Shown here: positions 36,406 to 44,922 of the stretch, in pieces
Layout: every line of letters starts with the position of its first letter
Numbering within the stretch: position 1 is the stretch's first letter
NCBI RefSeq assembly: GCF_007747795.1
Contig: NZ_CP036275.1
Span: 2,036,001 to 2,100,000, forward strand
Source: Maioricimonas rarisocia
GTDB lineage: Bacteria > Planctomycetota > Planctomycetia > Planctomycetales > Planctomycetaceae
Direction of reading: 5' to 3'
DNA length: 64,000 bases
Made by a program: the position numbers and the translations under genes
Notes under the pieces: generated by a model
The model's database searches: none
What the model saw: only the letters and a program-made list of their open reading frames with translations
What the model was told of the DNA's origin: nothing

Positions 36406-36888
36406 TCAGTACTCGACGCGATCGTGCTTGTTCTTCCATGCCGTGAAGGGCTGCGTCGCGGCTTCTGAAACGAGCTGTCGGTACGGGATGCCGAATCCGT
36501 CGCTGTTGCGCTGCAGTGCTTCGTAGAAGCGGGCGTCGTCGAAGCCGGCGGCTGCCGCGTCATCTTGCGAGGCGGCATAGTAGACCGCCCCCAGACGCGA
36601 CCAGAGGACCGCTCCCAGACACATCGGGCATGGTTCGCAACTCGCATAGAGCGTGCACCCGGCCAGACTGTGATTCGCCAGCTGACTGCAGGCGGTGCGG
36701 ATCGCGACGATTTCTGCATGGGCAGTCGGGTCGTGCGACGAAGTGACCCGATTCTCTCCGCGGGCAATGATTCCGCCGTCGCGCACAATCACGGCTCCGA
36801 ACGGTCCGCCTCCCACCTGCACGGAGGTGACTGCCAGGTCGATGGCTTCGCGCAGAAAATCTTCGTGCGTGGGGGCCGAAGGAGTCAT
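36406..36888 (-). CDS. guaD: Guanine deaminase-like nucleoside/nucleobase deaminase
   Basis: This 160-aa cytidine-deaminase-fold protein has zinc motif HAE (His57, Glu59 in TAHAEIVAIR) and PCPMC (Cys87, Cys90), plus GGPFGAVIVRDG and the C-terminal FDDARFYEAL segment typical of GuaD-type guanine deaminases. It would convert guanine to xanthine in the cytoplasm; other purine-like substrates are possible. ATG 36888 overlaps the TGA of the acyltransferase gene (36885-36888), so translation is likely coupled. The much longer open frame through 37590 is a reading of the acyltransferase gene in another phase. It is convergent with the kinase gene, 26 bp apart. Confidence 0.87.
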   Translation of the reverse strand: MTPSAPTHEDFLREAIDLAVTSVQVGGGPFGAVIVRDGGIIARGENRVTSSHDPTAHAEIVAIRTACSQLANHSLAGCTLYASCEPCPMCLGAVLWSRLGAVYYAASQDDAAAAGFDDARFYEALQRNSDGFGIPYRQLVSEAATQPFTAWKNKHDRVEY

Positions 36889-37583
36889 GCGGCGGCTCGT
36901 TTCGGTTCGGGGAGCGGTGCCTTGCCGGCGGCGACAGCGTCGGCGGTTTCGTTCAGCTCGTCCATGATCTGCTGCAGCTGCTCGCGGTAGGCAGCGAGCT
37001 GGTCGCGGGAGAGCCCCTGGGGAACACGAAACGGTTCTCCACCGAACACATAGACGGTCGAGAACGGTTTGGGGACGACCATGTCGGTCCACTTGCCCTG
37101 AGGCCGCCACACGTTCGTGCCGACGAACGCCACGGGGATGATGGCTCGACCGGTCTGCGAGGCGAGATAGATGATGCCGTTCTTGACCTGGCGGCGTGGG
37201 CCGCGCGGGCCGTCGGTCGTGATGGCGACGTGCCAGTTTTCGATCGCCGCGAGCATCTGCCTGAGGGCGGCGGCTCCGCCACGGTGACTGGAGCCGCGGA
37301 TCGCCTTGATGTTGAGGACGTCCATGGCTTCGGCCACGTATTCGCCGTCTGCGTGGTGACTGACCAGGCCGGACGTGCAGGGATGTTCGCCGCAGAAGAT
37401 CATCCCCAGGATGGCATCGTGCCATCCGCAGTAGAGATACCGCTCGCGACCGGGCGGCGAAAAGGGGCTGATGCCGGGAACGGCTTCGACCACGTGAATC
37501 CGCAGCGTGCGAAACAGCAAACGGTTGATCAGAGCTACAAAGTGCGCCAGCAGGCGGATAATACGTCGATTCCGAATCTTCAC
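36885..37583 (-). CDS. DUF374 lysophospholipid acyltransferase-like protein
   Basis: This 232-aa protein is of the DUF374 group, related to the PlsC acyltransferase superfamily. CGWHDAILGMIF (His55, Asp56) corresponds to the HxxxxD-type acceptor motif, and GSSHRGGAAALRQML and TTDGPRGPRRQVKNGIIYLA supply the phosphate-binding loop. An N-terminal amphipathic or membrane segment lies at about 8-27. GTG 37583 has GGAGAGG upstream. It may acylate a lipid A or phospholipid-like acceptor at the inner membrane; family activity is not firmly established. It is coupled to the guaD-like gene by a 4-bp overlap, an odd functional pairing. Confidence 0.82.
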   Translation of the reverse strand: MKIRNRRIIRLLAHFVALINRLLFRTLRIHVVEAVPGISPFSPPGRERYLYCGWHDAILGMIFCGEHPCTSGLVSHHADGEYVAEAMDVLNIKAIRGSSHRGGAAALRQMLAAIENWHVAITTDGPRGPRRQVKNGIIYLASQTGRAIIPVAFVGTNVWRPQGKWTDMVVPKPFSTVYVFGGEPFRVPQGLSRDQLAAYREQLQQIMDELNETADAVAAGKAPLPEPKRAAA

Positions 37584-37714
37584 CGAACACCCTCTCCGTG
37601 GGTCACGTTGCCATCCTCTGCTGCCGGAGACTCGGCTGGGCCGCGGAATCTTAACGTGAACCGGCCAGACGACCTAGTCCAAACCGGGGGCGGCGGTCGT
37701 CGTCGATCGTTGCG

Positions 37715-38563
37715 TCAGATTTCGGGGTTGAGAATCCGGCGGGCCCAGAGGTAGGCGACGATGTTGAGCAGGATGGCGACGGCGAGGATCATCTGGCCGG
37801 GGATTTCGGTGAACAGCCGTGCGGTCGCCTGCGGATCGACGAACAGGTAGTACATCAGCAGGATGACCGCCGGTGCCATCGCCATGTAGAGGGCCGAGGT
37901 TCGGGCCTGGGCTGTCTCGGAGCGAATCTTCCGTTCCAGCCGCTGCAGTTCGCGGACCGAGTGGGCGATCCGCTCGACCGTCTCGTTGAGCCGACCGCCG
38001 CTCTGTCGGCTGGCCTCCATCGCCGCAGCGAACAGTGCGAAATTCTCGCTGCGCAGCCGCTCTTTGGCTTCCTTCAGGCAGGTCTCCATCGTCTTGCCCA
38101 TCTGGTACTCGCCGTAGATCTGCTGGAACTCCTGGCAGATCGGGGCCGGGCATTGCCGCGAGAGGATCTCCATCGCCTGGGCCAGTGACAGGCCGGCCTT
38201 GATGGCACTGGACAGGGAGACCATGGCATCGGCGAGCTGGTCTTCGATCTGTTCGCGGCGCTGTTCGGCAAGTCTGCGGAGGATGTACCACGGCAGGCAG
38301 AACAGGACGATCGCGACGAGGACACCAAGAACGGGTAGACCGACGACGGTCCACATGACCGCGGAGACGCCGATGACCGCTCCCAGCCAGCAGACGAGAT
38401 ACGCCCGCAGGTTGGTGGCGCGAATCCTCAGCCGGCGGAGCTTGTCCTGAAAATCACGTTCGATGTACAGGAAGGTGCTGACGAGCCGCGACTGACCGGC
38501 CCAGACGGCCAGGCCGAGTGCTGCCCCGATCAGTACCGTTCCCAGAATGGCGAGTTCGATCAT
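37715..38563 (-). CDS. tadB: TadB/TadC-type inner-membrane platform protein (T2SSF)
   Basis: This 282-aa protein of the type II secretion F family builds the inner-membrane platform of Tad pili. A hydrophobic N terminus, membrane segments at about 5-22 and 55-95, a cytoplasmic helical region (QIEDQLADAMVSLSSAIKAGLSLAQAMEI and SGGRLNETVERIAHSVREL), and two C-terminal helices near 225-275 match TadB/TadC. Normally TadB and TadC sit side by side; only one such gene is present here. The next gene on this strand (38627) encodes a glycosyltransferase, not the missing partner. Start ATG 38563. Confidence 0.85.
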   Translation of the reverse strand: MIELAILGTVLIGAALGLAVWAGQSRLVSTFLYIERDFQDKLRRLRIRATNLRAYLVCWLGAVIGVSAVMWTVVGLPVLGVLVAIVLFCLPWYILRRLAEQRREQIEDQLADAMVSLSSAIKAGLSLAQAMEILSRQCPAPICQEFQQIYGEYQMGKTMETCLKEAKERLRSENFALFAAAMEASRQSGGRLNETVERIAHSVRELQRLERKIRSETAQARTSALYMAMAPAVILLMYYLFVDPQATARLFTEIPGQMILAVAILLNIVAYLWARRILNPEI

Positions 38564-38626
38564 GCCCGCATCTTACCGTCTGAGCGTGAAGCAGCCGAGT
38601 CGATGACAGTGCCGACTCCGTTGTCG

Positions 38627-40078
38627 CTAACGTTGTTCGGCTGGAGACTCGACGTCAGACTGAGCCGGCTTCATGCGCAGTTCCTCCGGGAGTGCGGCCG
38701 CTGCACCTGCCTGAGGAATCGACGACGGATGGACTGGTGAAGCGGGCTCGGTCACCATCAGTAACCGCCGGGCCGCATGGCGTCGCTCGACCAGCAGAAC
38801 GAACGCGGCCCACAGGCCGACTCCCGCGGCGGCGTGCAGGCCCCCGAGCAGCGGGATGAGAAACCGGCCACTCACTGACCAGGTGAGTCCGACTGTCAGT
38901 GCCTGGGCGAGCAGGAGTGCAGCGATCACCTGCCCTTCGACGCGGGCGAAGAGAACGACGATTCCCAGCAGAGCGAAAACCAGAATGGCCAGTTCGCCGG
39001 GACCGTGCGGACGGAACTCCTGAATGATTCGCATCGGAACGAGCATCAGGGTCTTGACCGGATGCGCCGCCATCCATTCCCGTGCACAGGCGCCGCTGTA
39101 CGCGGCCCGCAATCTGGCCGCTTTCATCGGGTCACCATTCGGGAGGTCGAGCGCGTCGAAAAACCCGGCATGGTCGAGGTTGAACCACATGCCTGCACGC
39201 CGGAATGCTTCGTCGCTGTAGGCGGCCGACAGCTGCTCACGTCCCTGTGTGCCGAGCGGCATGAACGAATCGAGCACGATGCAGTTGCGGATCCACCACG
39301 GACTGCACAGCAGCAGAGTGGTCACGATCAACGCGGCGGCTGCCTGGTGGATCTTCCGGCACTGTCGCCGTTGTGGCGTCGCGAGCAGCAATAGCAGCAG
39401 GACCGGTCCCCACAGGACGAACATCGTGCGGGTCAGAATGGCCAGACTCCACGCGATGCCACAGAGCACACCCCTGCTGGTCGAAGGTCGACGCAGCAGG
39501 ACGACCAGGGCGACGATCAGGAGCGTGACGGTCAGGCAGGCCAGGCTTTCGGTCAGAACTTCGCGTGTGCTCCAGCGGGTTCTCCAGTCGACGAGTACGA
39601 AGCCGAACGCGGTCAGCATTGCAGGAGCCGGCCCGGCACTGCGGTAGGCGATCGACGCTGCGAAGGCTGCTGCAATGCCCATCATGACGCACTGGGCGAG
39701 GCGGATGCTCCAGAACTGCCGCCCGAACGTGCGGTTCAGGCCGGCCAGCAACAGCGGGTACAGAGGGGGGCGATCGGTTGCCGGATGAGCGACCGGCTCG
39801 TCTCCTCCCGGAAAACGGGTCTGTGCATCACGGTCAAGATAAGGACGGCGAAAGTCGGCGTCGGCAAAGTTGCGGACGAATCCCCTGCCCCGGGCGACTT
39901 CCCATCCGATCGAGTCGTAGTCCGGACTGTCCCCGGTCACCGCCGGGGGAGCGATGAGGGAGTCTCGCCAATGCATGTGGATCACGAAGCCGGCCGCAGC
40001 GGTCAATGCGACGACTGCGAACAACCTGCGAACTGCATTGGTCCGCCAGTATTGAACGTTCCACCGATGCGGAGACAT
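38627..40078 (-). CDS. ArnT/GT39-like membrane glycosyltransferase within the Tad locus
   Basis: This 483-aa polytopic protein has about ten to eleven predicted membrane helices. The first periplasmic loop, after helix 1, contains GDSPDYDSIGWEVARGRGF, with the acidic residues used by GT-C enzymes, and TDRPPLYPLLLAGLN. This layout matches dolichyl/undecaprenyl-phosphate-sugar-dependent transferases (ArnT, GT39, GT83). It would move a lipid-linked sugar onto an exported acceptor. It sits between the TadB-like and TadA genes on the same strand, so pilin glycosylation is an attractive idea, not shown by sequence. A hydrophilic proline-rich tail ends the protein. Confidence 0.8.
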   Translation of the reverse strand: MSPHRWNVQYWRTNAVRRLFAVVALTAAAGFVIHMHWRDSLIAPPAVTGDSPDYDSIGWEVARGRGFVRNFADADFRRPYLDRDAQTRFPGGDEPVAHPATDRPPLYPLLLAGLNRTFGRQFWSIRLAQCVMMGIAAAFAASIAYRSAGPAPAMLTAFGFVLVDWRTRWSTREVLTESLACLTVTLLIVALVVLLRRPSTSRGVLCGIAWSLAILTRTMFVLWGPVLLLLLLATPQRRQCRKIHQAAAALIVTTLLLCSPWWIRNCIVLDSFMPLGTQGREQLSAAYSDEAFRRAGMWFNLDHAGFFDALDLPNGDPMKAARLRAAYSGACAREWMAAHPVKTLMLVPMRIIQEFRPHGPGELAILVFALLGIVVLFARVEGQVIAALLLAQALTVGLTWSVSGRFLIPLLGGLHAAAGVGLWAAFVLLVERRHAARRLLMVTEPASPVHPSSIPQAGAAAALPEELRMKPAQSDVESPAEQR

Positions 40079-40179
40079 CGCGTACCCATGACACGAGGCC
40101 CAGTTTCCTCTCCGCGAGCGCGTCCACTTCAGATACTGTCCCGATCGATTCGACGGACTTCAGGAAAGAGCGTCGAACG

Positions 40180-42114
40180 TCACCGGGCAGTCGTTTCCGT
40201 ATTCTGTTCTGGTTGCTCCTCCGCCGTCACCCCCGTCTTGCCGTACAGGAACTCGAGCTGCAGCAACTGGCGATCGATCAGCGAGTTGACGAAGGTCGGC
40301 AGATAGCCGGTCGGCGTCAGGGACTCGCCATTGCGATAGTTGAAGATGTCGTGGATGACCAGTTCCTTGCGGTCCGGGTCGTAACCGGCGACTTCGGAGA
40401 TCTGCGTGATCACCCGGCGGCCCTGCGACTCCCGCGAGATCTGCACGATGACGTCGAGTGCCGAGGCGATCTGGCGGTGAATCGATGCGACCGGCAGATC
40501 GACGGCCATGAGCACGAGGACCTCGAGCCGCTTGATCACCTCTTCGGAGCTGTTGGCGTGGACTGTGGTCATTGACCCATCGTGGCCGGTGTTCATCGCC
40601 TGCAGCATGTCGAGTGCTTCGCCGGAGCGACATTCGCCGACGAGGATGCGGTCGGGCCGCATGCGGAGGGCATTCTTGACCAGATCGCGGATCGAGTATT
40701 CGCCGGCACCTTCGACGTTGGGCGGCTTGGTTTCGAGCGTAACGACGTGGTCCTGGTGCAGCTGCAGTTCCTGGGTGTCTTCGATGGTGACGATGCGTTC
40801 GCGATGCGGAATGAAGCTGGACAGAATGTTCAGCAGTGTCGTCTTACCGGTACCGGTGCCGCCGCTGACGAGCACGTTCCGGCGGTCCACGACGCAGGCT
40901 CTCAGGAACATGGCGGCTGCCTGGGTGACCGTGCCCATTTCGATCAGATCGTCGATCGTGAACCGATAGGCGGGAAACTTCCGAATCGTCACGCAGGGGC
41001 CGCGGACGGCAAGAGGGGGAATGATCGCGTTGACGCGGCTGCCGTCGGGAAGGCGGGCATCGACGAGCGGCTGGCTCTTGTCGATGCGGCGACCGACCTG
41101 GGCGACGATTCGCTCGATGATCGATTCGGTCACCTTGTCCGAGATGAACCGCCGGCCGGAGAGTTCGACGACGCCGTCCCGCTCGACGTAAATCTGGTCT
41201 CGTTTGACGACCATGATTTCGGTGATCGTCGGGGCGCGAAGCAGGTCCTGCAGTGGCCCGTAGCCGAAGACGGTGTCCTTCAGTTCCTTCTTGAGGGTGC
41301 GGAGAATGAGGTACTTGCGGAGTTCGCGGTGCAGGTGCGGGCGGATAAGCGGAAAGACCTCGCCGAAGTGCGCTTCGGTCCGGCGGATGCGGGCACTCAG
41401 ATCCGGCTGCTCGTCCAGCTTGAGCCGTTCACGCGTGAACATCAGCAGGTTTTCGAGTTCCGTTTCCCGCTCGGGGACGAGCGTGGCCGGCACGTCGAAT
41501 TCATTCCATGTGAGCCGGTTGGAGCGGAACCGCTCGTCATCACTTTCGAGGATCAGCTGGTTGATGACGTAGTCGCGGAGCGTGAGCCCGATGATCTCTT
41601 CCAGCAGCGGGTCGTTGTCCTGGGCGAACAGGTTGAGTTCGCGGCAGACATCTTCAATATGATTCTCGAGCAGGAGGATGCTGTCGGCGTCTCCCAGGCG
41701 GTTGCTTTCGAGTTCGTAGAGATCGAAGCGTTCGAGCAGCTTGCGATGCACGCGCGTCTCGAGGTCGGACATCAGCGTGCGGAGATGGGCTTCCATCTCC
41801 TGGCGGGAGATGCGTGCCGCCTGGTCGGTTTCGAACGTGATCGTGTACGGCCAGATGCGGACCGTTTCGCCGGGAGTCAGTTCGCGGGACTGACCGCCGA
41901 AGACTTCGTCGTCGCCGATCATGCAGCTGTTGATGCCGACGTTTTCCAGCAGCAGCTTGCCGTTGGATCGCGTGACGACCGCCTGCCGCTTGGAGACAAG
42001 CGGGCTGTTGAGCACGAGCGAGTTTTCGCCGTCCCGTCCGATCGTAATGCGATCGTTCTCGGTCTCCATGACCGAGCGGCGTCCCTCGTGCACCTTGTTG
42101 TACCAGATCTTCAT
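40180..42114 (-). CDS. tadA: TadA/CpaF secretion ATPase fused to an N-terminal FHA domain
   Basis: This 644-aa protein has two parts. Residues about 5-90 form an FHA-type domain (ITIGRDGENSLVLNSPLVSKRQAVV, LLENVGINS); the GR, S and N positions of the phosphothreonine-binding loops are kept, although the usual S-R-x-H reads SKRQ. The rest is the pilus-assembly ATPase of the CpaF/TadA family: VFGYGPLQDLL, Walker A GGTGTGKTT, an acidic box near VTIEDTQELQL, RPDRILVGECRSGEALDMLQAMNTGHDGSMTTVHAN. ATG 42114 has GGGAAG upstream; the longer frame is arginine-rich and overlaps CpaB. It powers pilus extension and retraction. The FHA suggests control by Ser/Thr phosphorylation. Confidence 0.92.
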   Translation of the reverse strand: MKIWYNKVHEGRRSVMETENDRITIGRDGENSLVLNSPLVSKRQAVVTRSNGKLLLENVGINSCMIGDDEVFGGQSRELTPGETVRIWPYTITFETDQAARISRQEMEAHLRTLMSDLETRVHRKLLERFDLYELESNRLGDADSILLLENHIEDVCRELNLFAQDNDPLLEEIIGLTLRDYVINQLILESDDERFRSNRLTWNEFDVPATLVPERETELENLLMFTRERLKLDEQPDLSARIRRTEAHFGEVFPLIRPHLHRELRKYLILRTLKKELKDTVFGYGPLQDLLRAPTITEIMVVKRDQIYVERDGVVELSGRRFISDKVTESIIERIVAQVGRRIDKSQPLVDARLPDGSRVNAIIPPLAVRGPCVTIRKFPAYRFTIDDLIEMGTVTQAAAMFLRACVVDRRNVLVSGGTGTGKTTLLNILSSFIPHRERIVTIEDTQELQLHQDHVVTLETKPPNVEGAGEYSIRDLVKNALRMRPDRILVGECRSGEALDMLQAMNTGHDGSMTTVHANSSEEVIKRLEVLVLMAVDLPVASIHRQIASALDVIVQISRESQGRRVITQISEVAGYDPDRKELVIHDIFNYRNGESLTPTGYLPTFVNSLIDRQLLQLEFLYGKTGVTAEEQPEQNTETTAR

Positions 42115-42145
42115 TGCGCTTCCCGGGGGGATCGCCGCACTGGGG

Positions 42146-42880
42146 TCATTCCGGCTTGTATCGTGACGAGTGCAGTTGCACGCGTGCTCCCTGATTGCCG
42201 GCCAGCCGCAGCGCCTCGAACAGATGGGCGGCTTTCGGTTCGAGCTGACCATCTTCGAGGCGGACCACGATTGTGATTGTACTCTCGGAGGTGGAACGGC
42301 GACGATTCGCCTCCTGCACGTTGGGAGGCTCTCTTCGATTGCCCAGGGCCAGGACGCGGAACGGGCCGATCAGTTCGGTGCGGGAGGCCGGTGGTGCCGG
42401 TCCTCCGGTTGTAGCGGCCGGGGTCGGCCCGGCGGTCCGCGGGACTTCGAATGAGACGAGGTCGCCGGGATTGATCTGCTGTGGGACAACGGAACGGGAG
42501 TCGATGGGGACCCAGCGAGCGACTTCGTTGGCCTGCAGCGTATCGGCCAGATCCTGGACGGCCGGTGTGACCAGGTCGGACTCGAGGATGATCTCTCCGC
42601 CGGCAAAGGGCCGGGTCGCCCGCTCTCCGATGACCGCTTCCTTGGCGGACCACAACGGTGCGATGCGGTCCAGATTGCCGACCCCGCTGCGGGGAATGTC
42701 GACCCGCATCAGATGGGAGTCCTTGAAGGCATCGCCCACTTCGAGCTGCACGTTCGAGCGGACGGCAATGAAGGAGACCGTTTCCTGCTGTCGGGCCAGA
42801 CGTTCGAGATACAGCCAGTTGCAGACCGCGCCGACGATTCCCAGCGCGGTTGCCAGTGCCAGCCCAAGGCCGCCTTTCAT
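42146..42880 (-). CDS. cpaB: CpaB/RcpC-type Flp pilus assembly protein
   Basis: This 244-aa protein has an N-terminal signal/membrane anchor (about 3-24) followed by the SAF-domain architecture of CpaB: VRSNVQLEVGDAFKDSHLMRVDIP, GERATRPFAGGEIILESDLV, and RWVPIDSRSVVPQQINPGDLVSFEV. CpaB/RcpC sits at the periplasmic face and stabilises the outer-membrane secretin. An Ala/Pro-rich insert (about 150-170) interrupts the C-terminal half. It is 31 bp upstream of tadA, same strand. The expected secretin partner (CpaC/RcpA) is absent from this window. Confidence 0.85.
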   Translation of the reverse strand: MKGGLGLALATALGIVGAVCNWLYLERLARQQETVSFIAVRSNVQLEVGDAFKDSHLMRVDIPRSGVGNLDRIAPLWSAKEAVIGERATRPFAGGEIILESDLVTPAVQDLADTLQANEVARWVPIDSRSVVPQQINPGDLVSFEVPRTAGPTPAATTGGPAPPASRTELIGPFRVLALGNRREPPNVQEANRRRSTSESTITIVVRLEDGQLEPKAAHLFEALRLAGNQGARVQLHSSRYKPE

Positions 42881-42952
42881 CGCGTCTCTTTCCGTTGATT
42901 GTTCGAGCGTCGCACCTGCATCAGATCATCTGTGAAGTGCGGGCTTTCGTCG

Positions 42953-43909
42953 TTAATGTCGGGGAGTCATCTGCAGGATGCCGACCCAGTCGCCGCCCGG
43001 CTCGCGGGCCAGTTGCAGATCGGCCTGTGTCCGCTGCGAGTCATCGTCCTGAACATAACTTGCCGACCAGTTTCCGTGTTGGCTCTGCGACCAGGATCGC
43101 AGAGGTTTCCACTTCTCGTGAAGGAACTGGCGATCCAGTTCGCGGACCCACTGCTTCCCCGGCCCATCGCCACGGAAACTGACCAGCCGACTGCCGTCGT
43201 GCCCGGTGATGTCGATCGTCCGCCGGGCTTCGGTGGGGAACGGGAGGGATGGTGACTTCGCGTTTTCTGCCGAAGGTTTGCCGGCCGGCTGCAAGGTCAT
43301 CAGGGACCACTGTGACTCGTCCACCGGGACGGCGATGCCCCACGATAATACACGGCGCGACTTTGCGGCAGTCGACGCGGACGATTGCGTGTCGACGGAA
43401 GTCGGATCGCCCGTGATCACGACCATCGGCAGCAGTCCGTCGATGTTGTGCCGACGCGCGCCATCCGGGAAGACATCGTCGGGGACGCGTGCTTGCAGCA
43501 GGTCGAGCAGACGCTGTTCCTCTGCGGGGATGGGGTCCGGTCCGTTGTCGGAGATGGCGTTCTTTCCGGACGATGCGGCGTCGCGGCAATTCTCCGCAAG
43601 CCGCGTGAGGGCCTGGTCGCGGCTTCCCTGAATGGTCTGACGATGCAGGGCATGCTGCATCGTGCCGAACTGCAGCATCGTTCCCGAAGCATCGTCCCAG
43701 CCGGCACTCTGAATTGGCGGCACGGACGGCCCGGATTCTGCCCGCCACCATTCGCTGACGTAGCTGGCGACCGTAAGGCATCCGATCGCAACGATGCCGA
43801 TCCCCAGCAGGTCGATGGTGCGCCTGCGCATCTGCCTCGCGACGTCAGCAAGGTCCGCAGGGGACTTGCCGGCAGGAGAGTCGGATGTGGCGGGGGAATC
43901 GGGCGTCAC
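42953..43909 (-). CDS. Membrane-anchored protein in the Tad locus, function unknown
   Basis: This 318-aa protein has a cytoplasmic N terminus of about 30 residues, one membrane segment (about 33-52, TIDLLGIGIVAIGCLTVASYV), and a large exported domain ending with KWKPLRSWSQSQHGNWSASYVQ. No family recognised. GTG 43909 overlaps the TGA of the TadE-like gene by 4 bp (43906-43909), so translation is coupled to a pilus gene. Position between TadE-like and cpaB suggests a pilus-assembly accessory, perhaps a minor pilin or a periplasmic scaffold. Confidence 0.72.
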   Translation of the reverse strand: MTPDSPATSDSPAGKSPADLADVARQMRRRTIDLLGIGIVAIGCLTVASYVSEWWRAESGPSVPPIQSAGWDDASGTMLQFGTMQHALHRQTIQGSRDQALTRLAENCRDAASSGKNAISDNGPDPIPAEEQRLLDLLQARVPDDVFPDGARRHNIDGLLPMVVITGDPTSVDTQSSASTAAKSRRVLSWGIAVPVDESQWSLMTLQPAGKPSAENAKSPSLPFPTEARRTIDITGHDGSRLVSFRGDGPGKQWVRELDRQFLHEKWKPLRSWSQSQHGNWSASYVQDDDSQRTQADLQLAREPGGDWVGILQMTPRH

Positions 43910-44883
43910 GGAAGGTTGCTGATGAAGTCGTTGAGATTGTCGATCTTCGACTGCAGGTCGGCGCGAATCTGGCTGGCGTTCGGCGGGGGGGGGGCCATCG
44001 CATCCAGGGCGGTCAGCTGTTCCTGATACATGCGGAGAAACATGCCGGCGAGTCGGCGGGGAACATCTTCGATTCGCCCGACGACCGCGTCGGTCCGGCT
44101 CTGCAAATCGAGATCACAACCGACCGAAACGGGTGGGTATGCACTGAGCCAGTCGTACCGGTCCTGGCTGTAAGGGGTGTAGGGATCGCCGTGCCAGGTT
44201 CGCAGTTCTTCGTCCCGGTCCAGGACGAACAGCATCGTCCGGAACGGGTTGCGCCCCGGATCAACCAGTGCGCTGGCGGCATCGAGCATGGCGGTCGCGG
44301 CATCGGGGGCGAACCGGTCGAGGGAATACGCATAGGTGACCGGGATTCGACGTGCCTCGTTGCTGAAACCCATCTGGTTATGCTGCCACTGGTTGCCGGC
44401 AAAGATCTGCGTGTCGCGGACGAAGTTGTTGCGCCGATCCAGCCGCGGCCAGAGCGGAAGTTCGTGGTTGATCGACGCGGTGCCGGTCCGCAGTCCGAGG
44501 GTGATGTCGAGTGTCGGCAGGATGACCTCGAGGATGGATCCGGTGAACGGGTTCCCGATGACGGGGCCGCGGACGACTTCGTAGTCGGCGAACGGGTCGT
44601 CGGCGAGCGGACTGGGGCTCGCAGACGTCGAGGCGAGCTGTGCTGAAGGCGGGAAGTAGTTGGACGGCTTCGGATCGGCGGCCCCGGATCGCGGCCACAT
44701 GGCCCGGAAGACCGCCTGGCGGGAATTGGCGTCGGTTCGGATCTTCCACGCGCCGGCAGTACCGATGATGATCATCAGGGCCATCAGCATCAGCAGCAGT
44801 GGCAGGCTGAGCACGAGCTCGAGCGGAGCCAGTCCCGCCCGAACGTGTCGCCTGTCGGTCTGTTGCGCTTCTGCACGCTGCAT
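43906..44883 (-). CDS. TadE-like pilus assembly protein
   Basis: This 325-aa protein starts with an RRHVRAGLAPLELVLSLPLLLMLMALMIIIGTAGAWKIR-type N terminus: a short basic leader, then one hydrophobic helix preceded by G-L-A-P-L-E, matching prepilin-like TadE proteins (Glu at +5 after a possible G-L cleavage). The exported part (about 50-325) is not recognisable in detail. TadE-like pseudopilins are processed by the TadV/CpaA peptidase and assist pilus biogenesis. A run of ten C residues (coding strand, 43985-43994) lies about 30 codons from the end. Start ATG 44883. Confidence 0.82.
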   Translation of the reverse strand: MQRAEAQQTDRRHVRAGLAPLELVLSLPLLLMLMALMIIIGTAGAWKIRTDANSRQAVFRAMWPRSGAADPKPSNYFPPSAQLASTSASPSPLADDPFADYEVVRGPVIGNPFTGSILEVILPTLDITLGLRTGTASINHELPLWPRLDRRNNFVRDTQIFAGNQWQHNQMGFSNEARRIPVTYAYSLDRFAPDAATAMLDAASALVDPGRNPFRTMLFVLDRDEELRTWHGDPYTPYSQDRYDWLSAYPPVSVGCDLDLQSRTDAVVGRIEDVPRRLAGMFLRMYQEQLTALDAMAPPPPNASQIRADLQSKIDNLNDFISNLP

Positions 44884-44922
44884 TCGTGGTGTCCGGTCCG
44901 GCTTGCCTGATTCTGTCGTCGG

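Noticed and set aside
36406-37590. 394-codon frame joining acyltransferase region and guaD
   Set aside because: The upstream part is the acyltransferase gene read in the wrong phase; the deaminase begins at ATG 36888.
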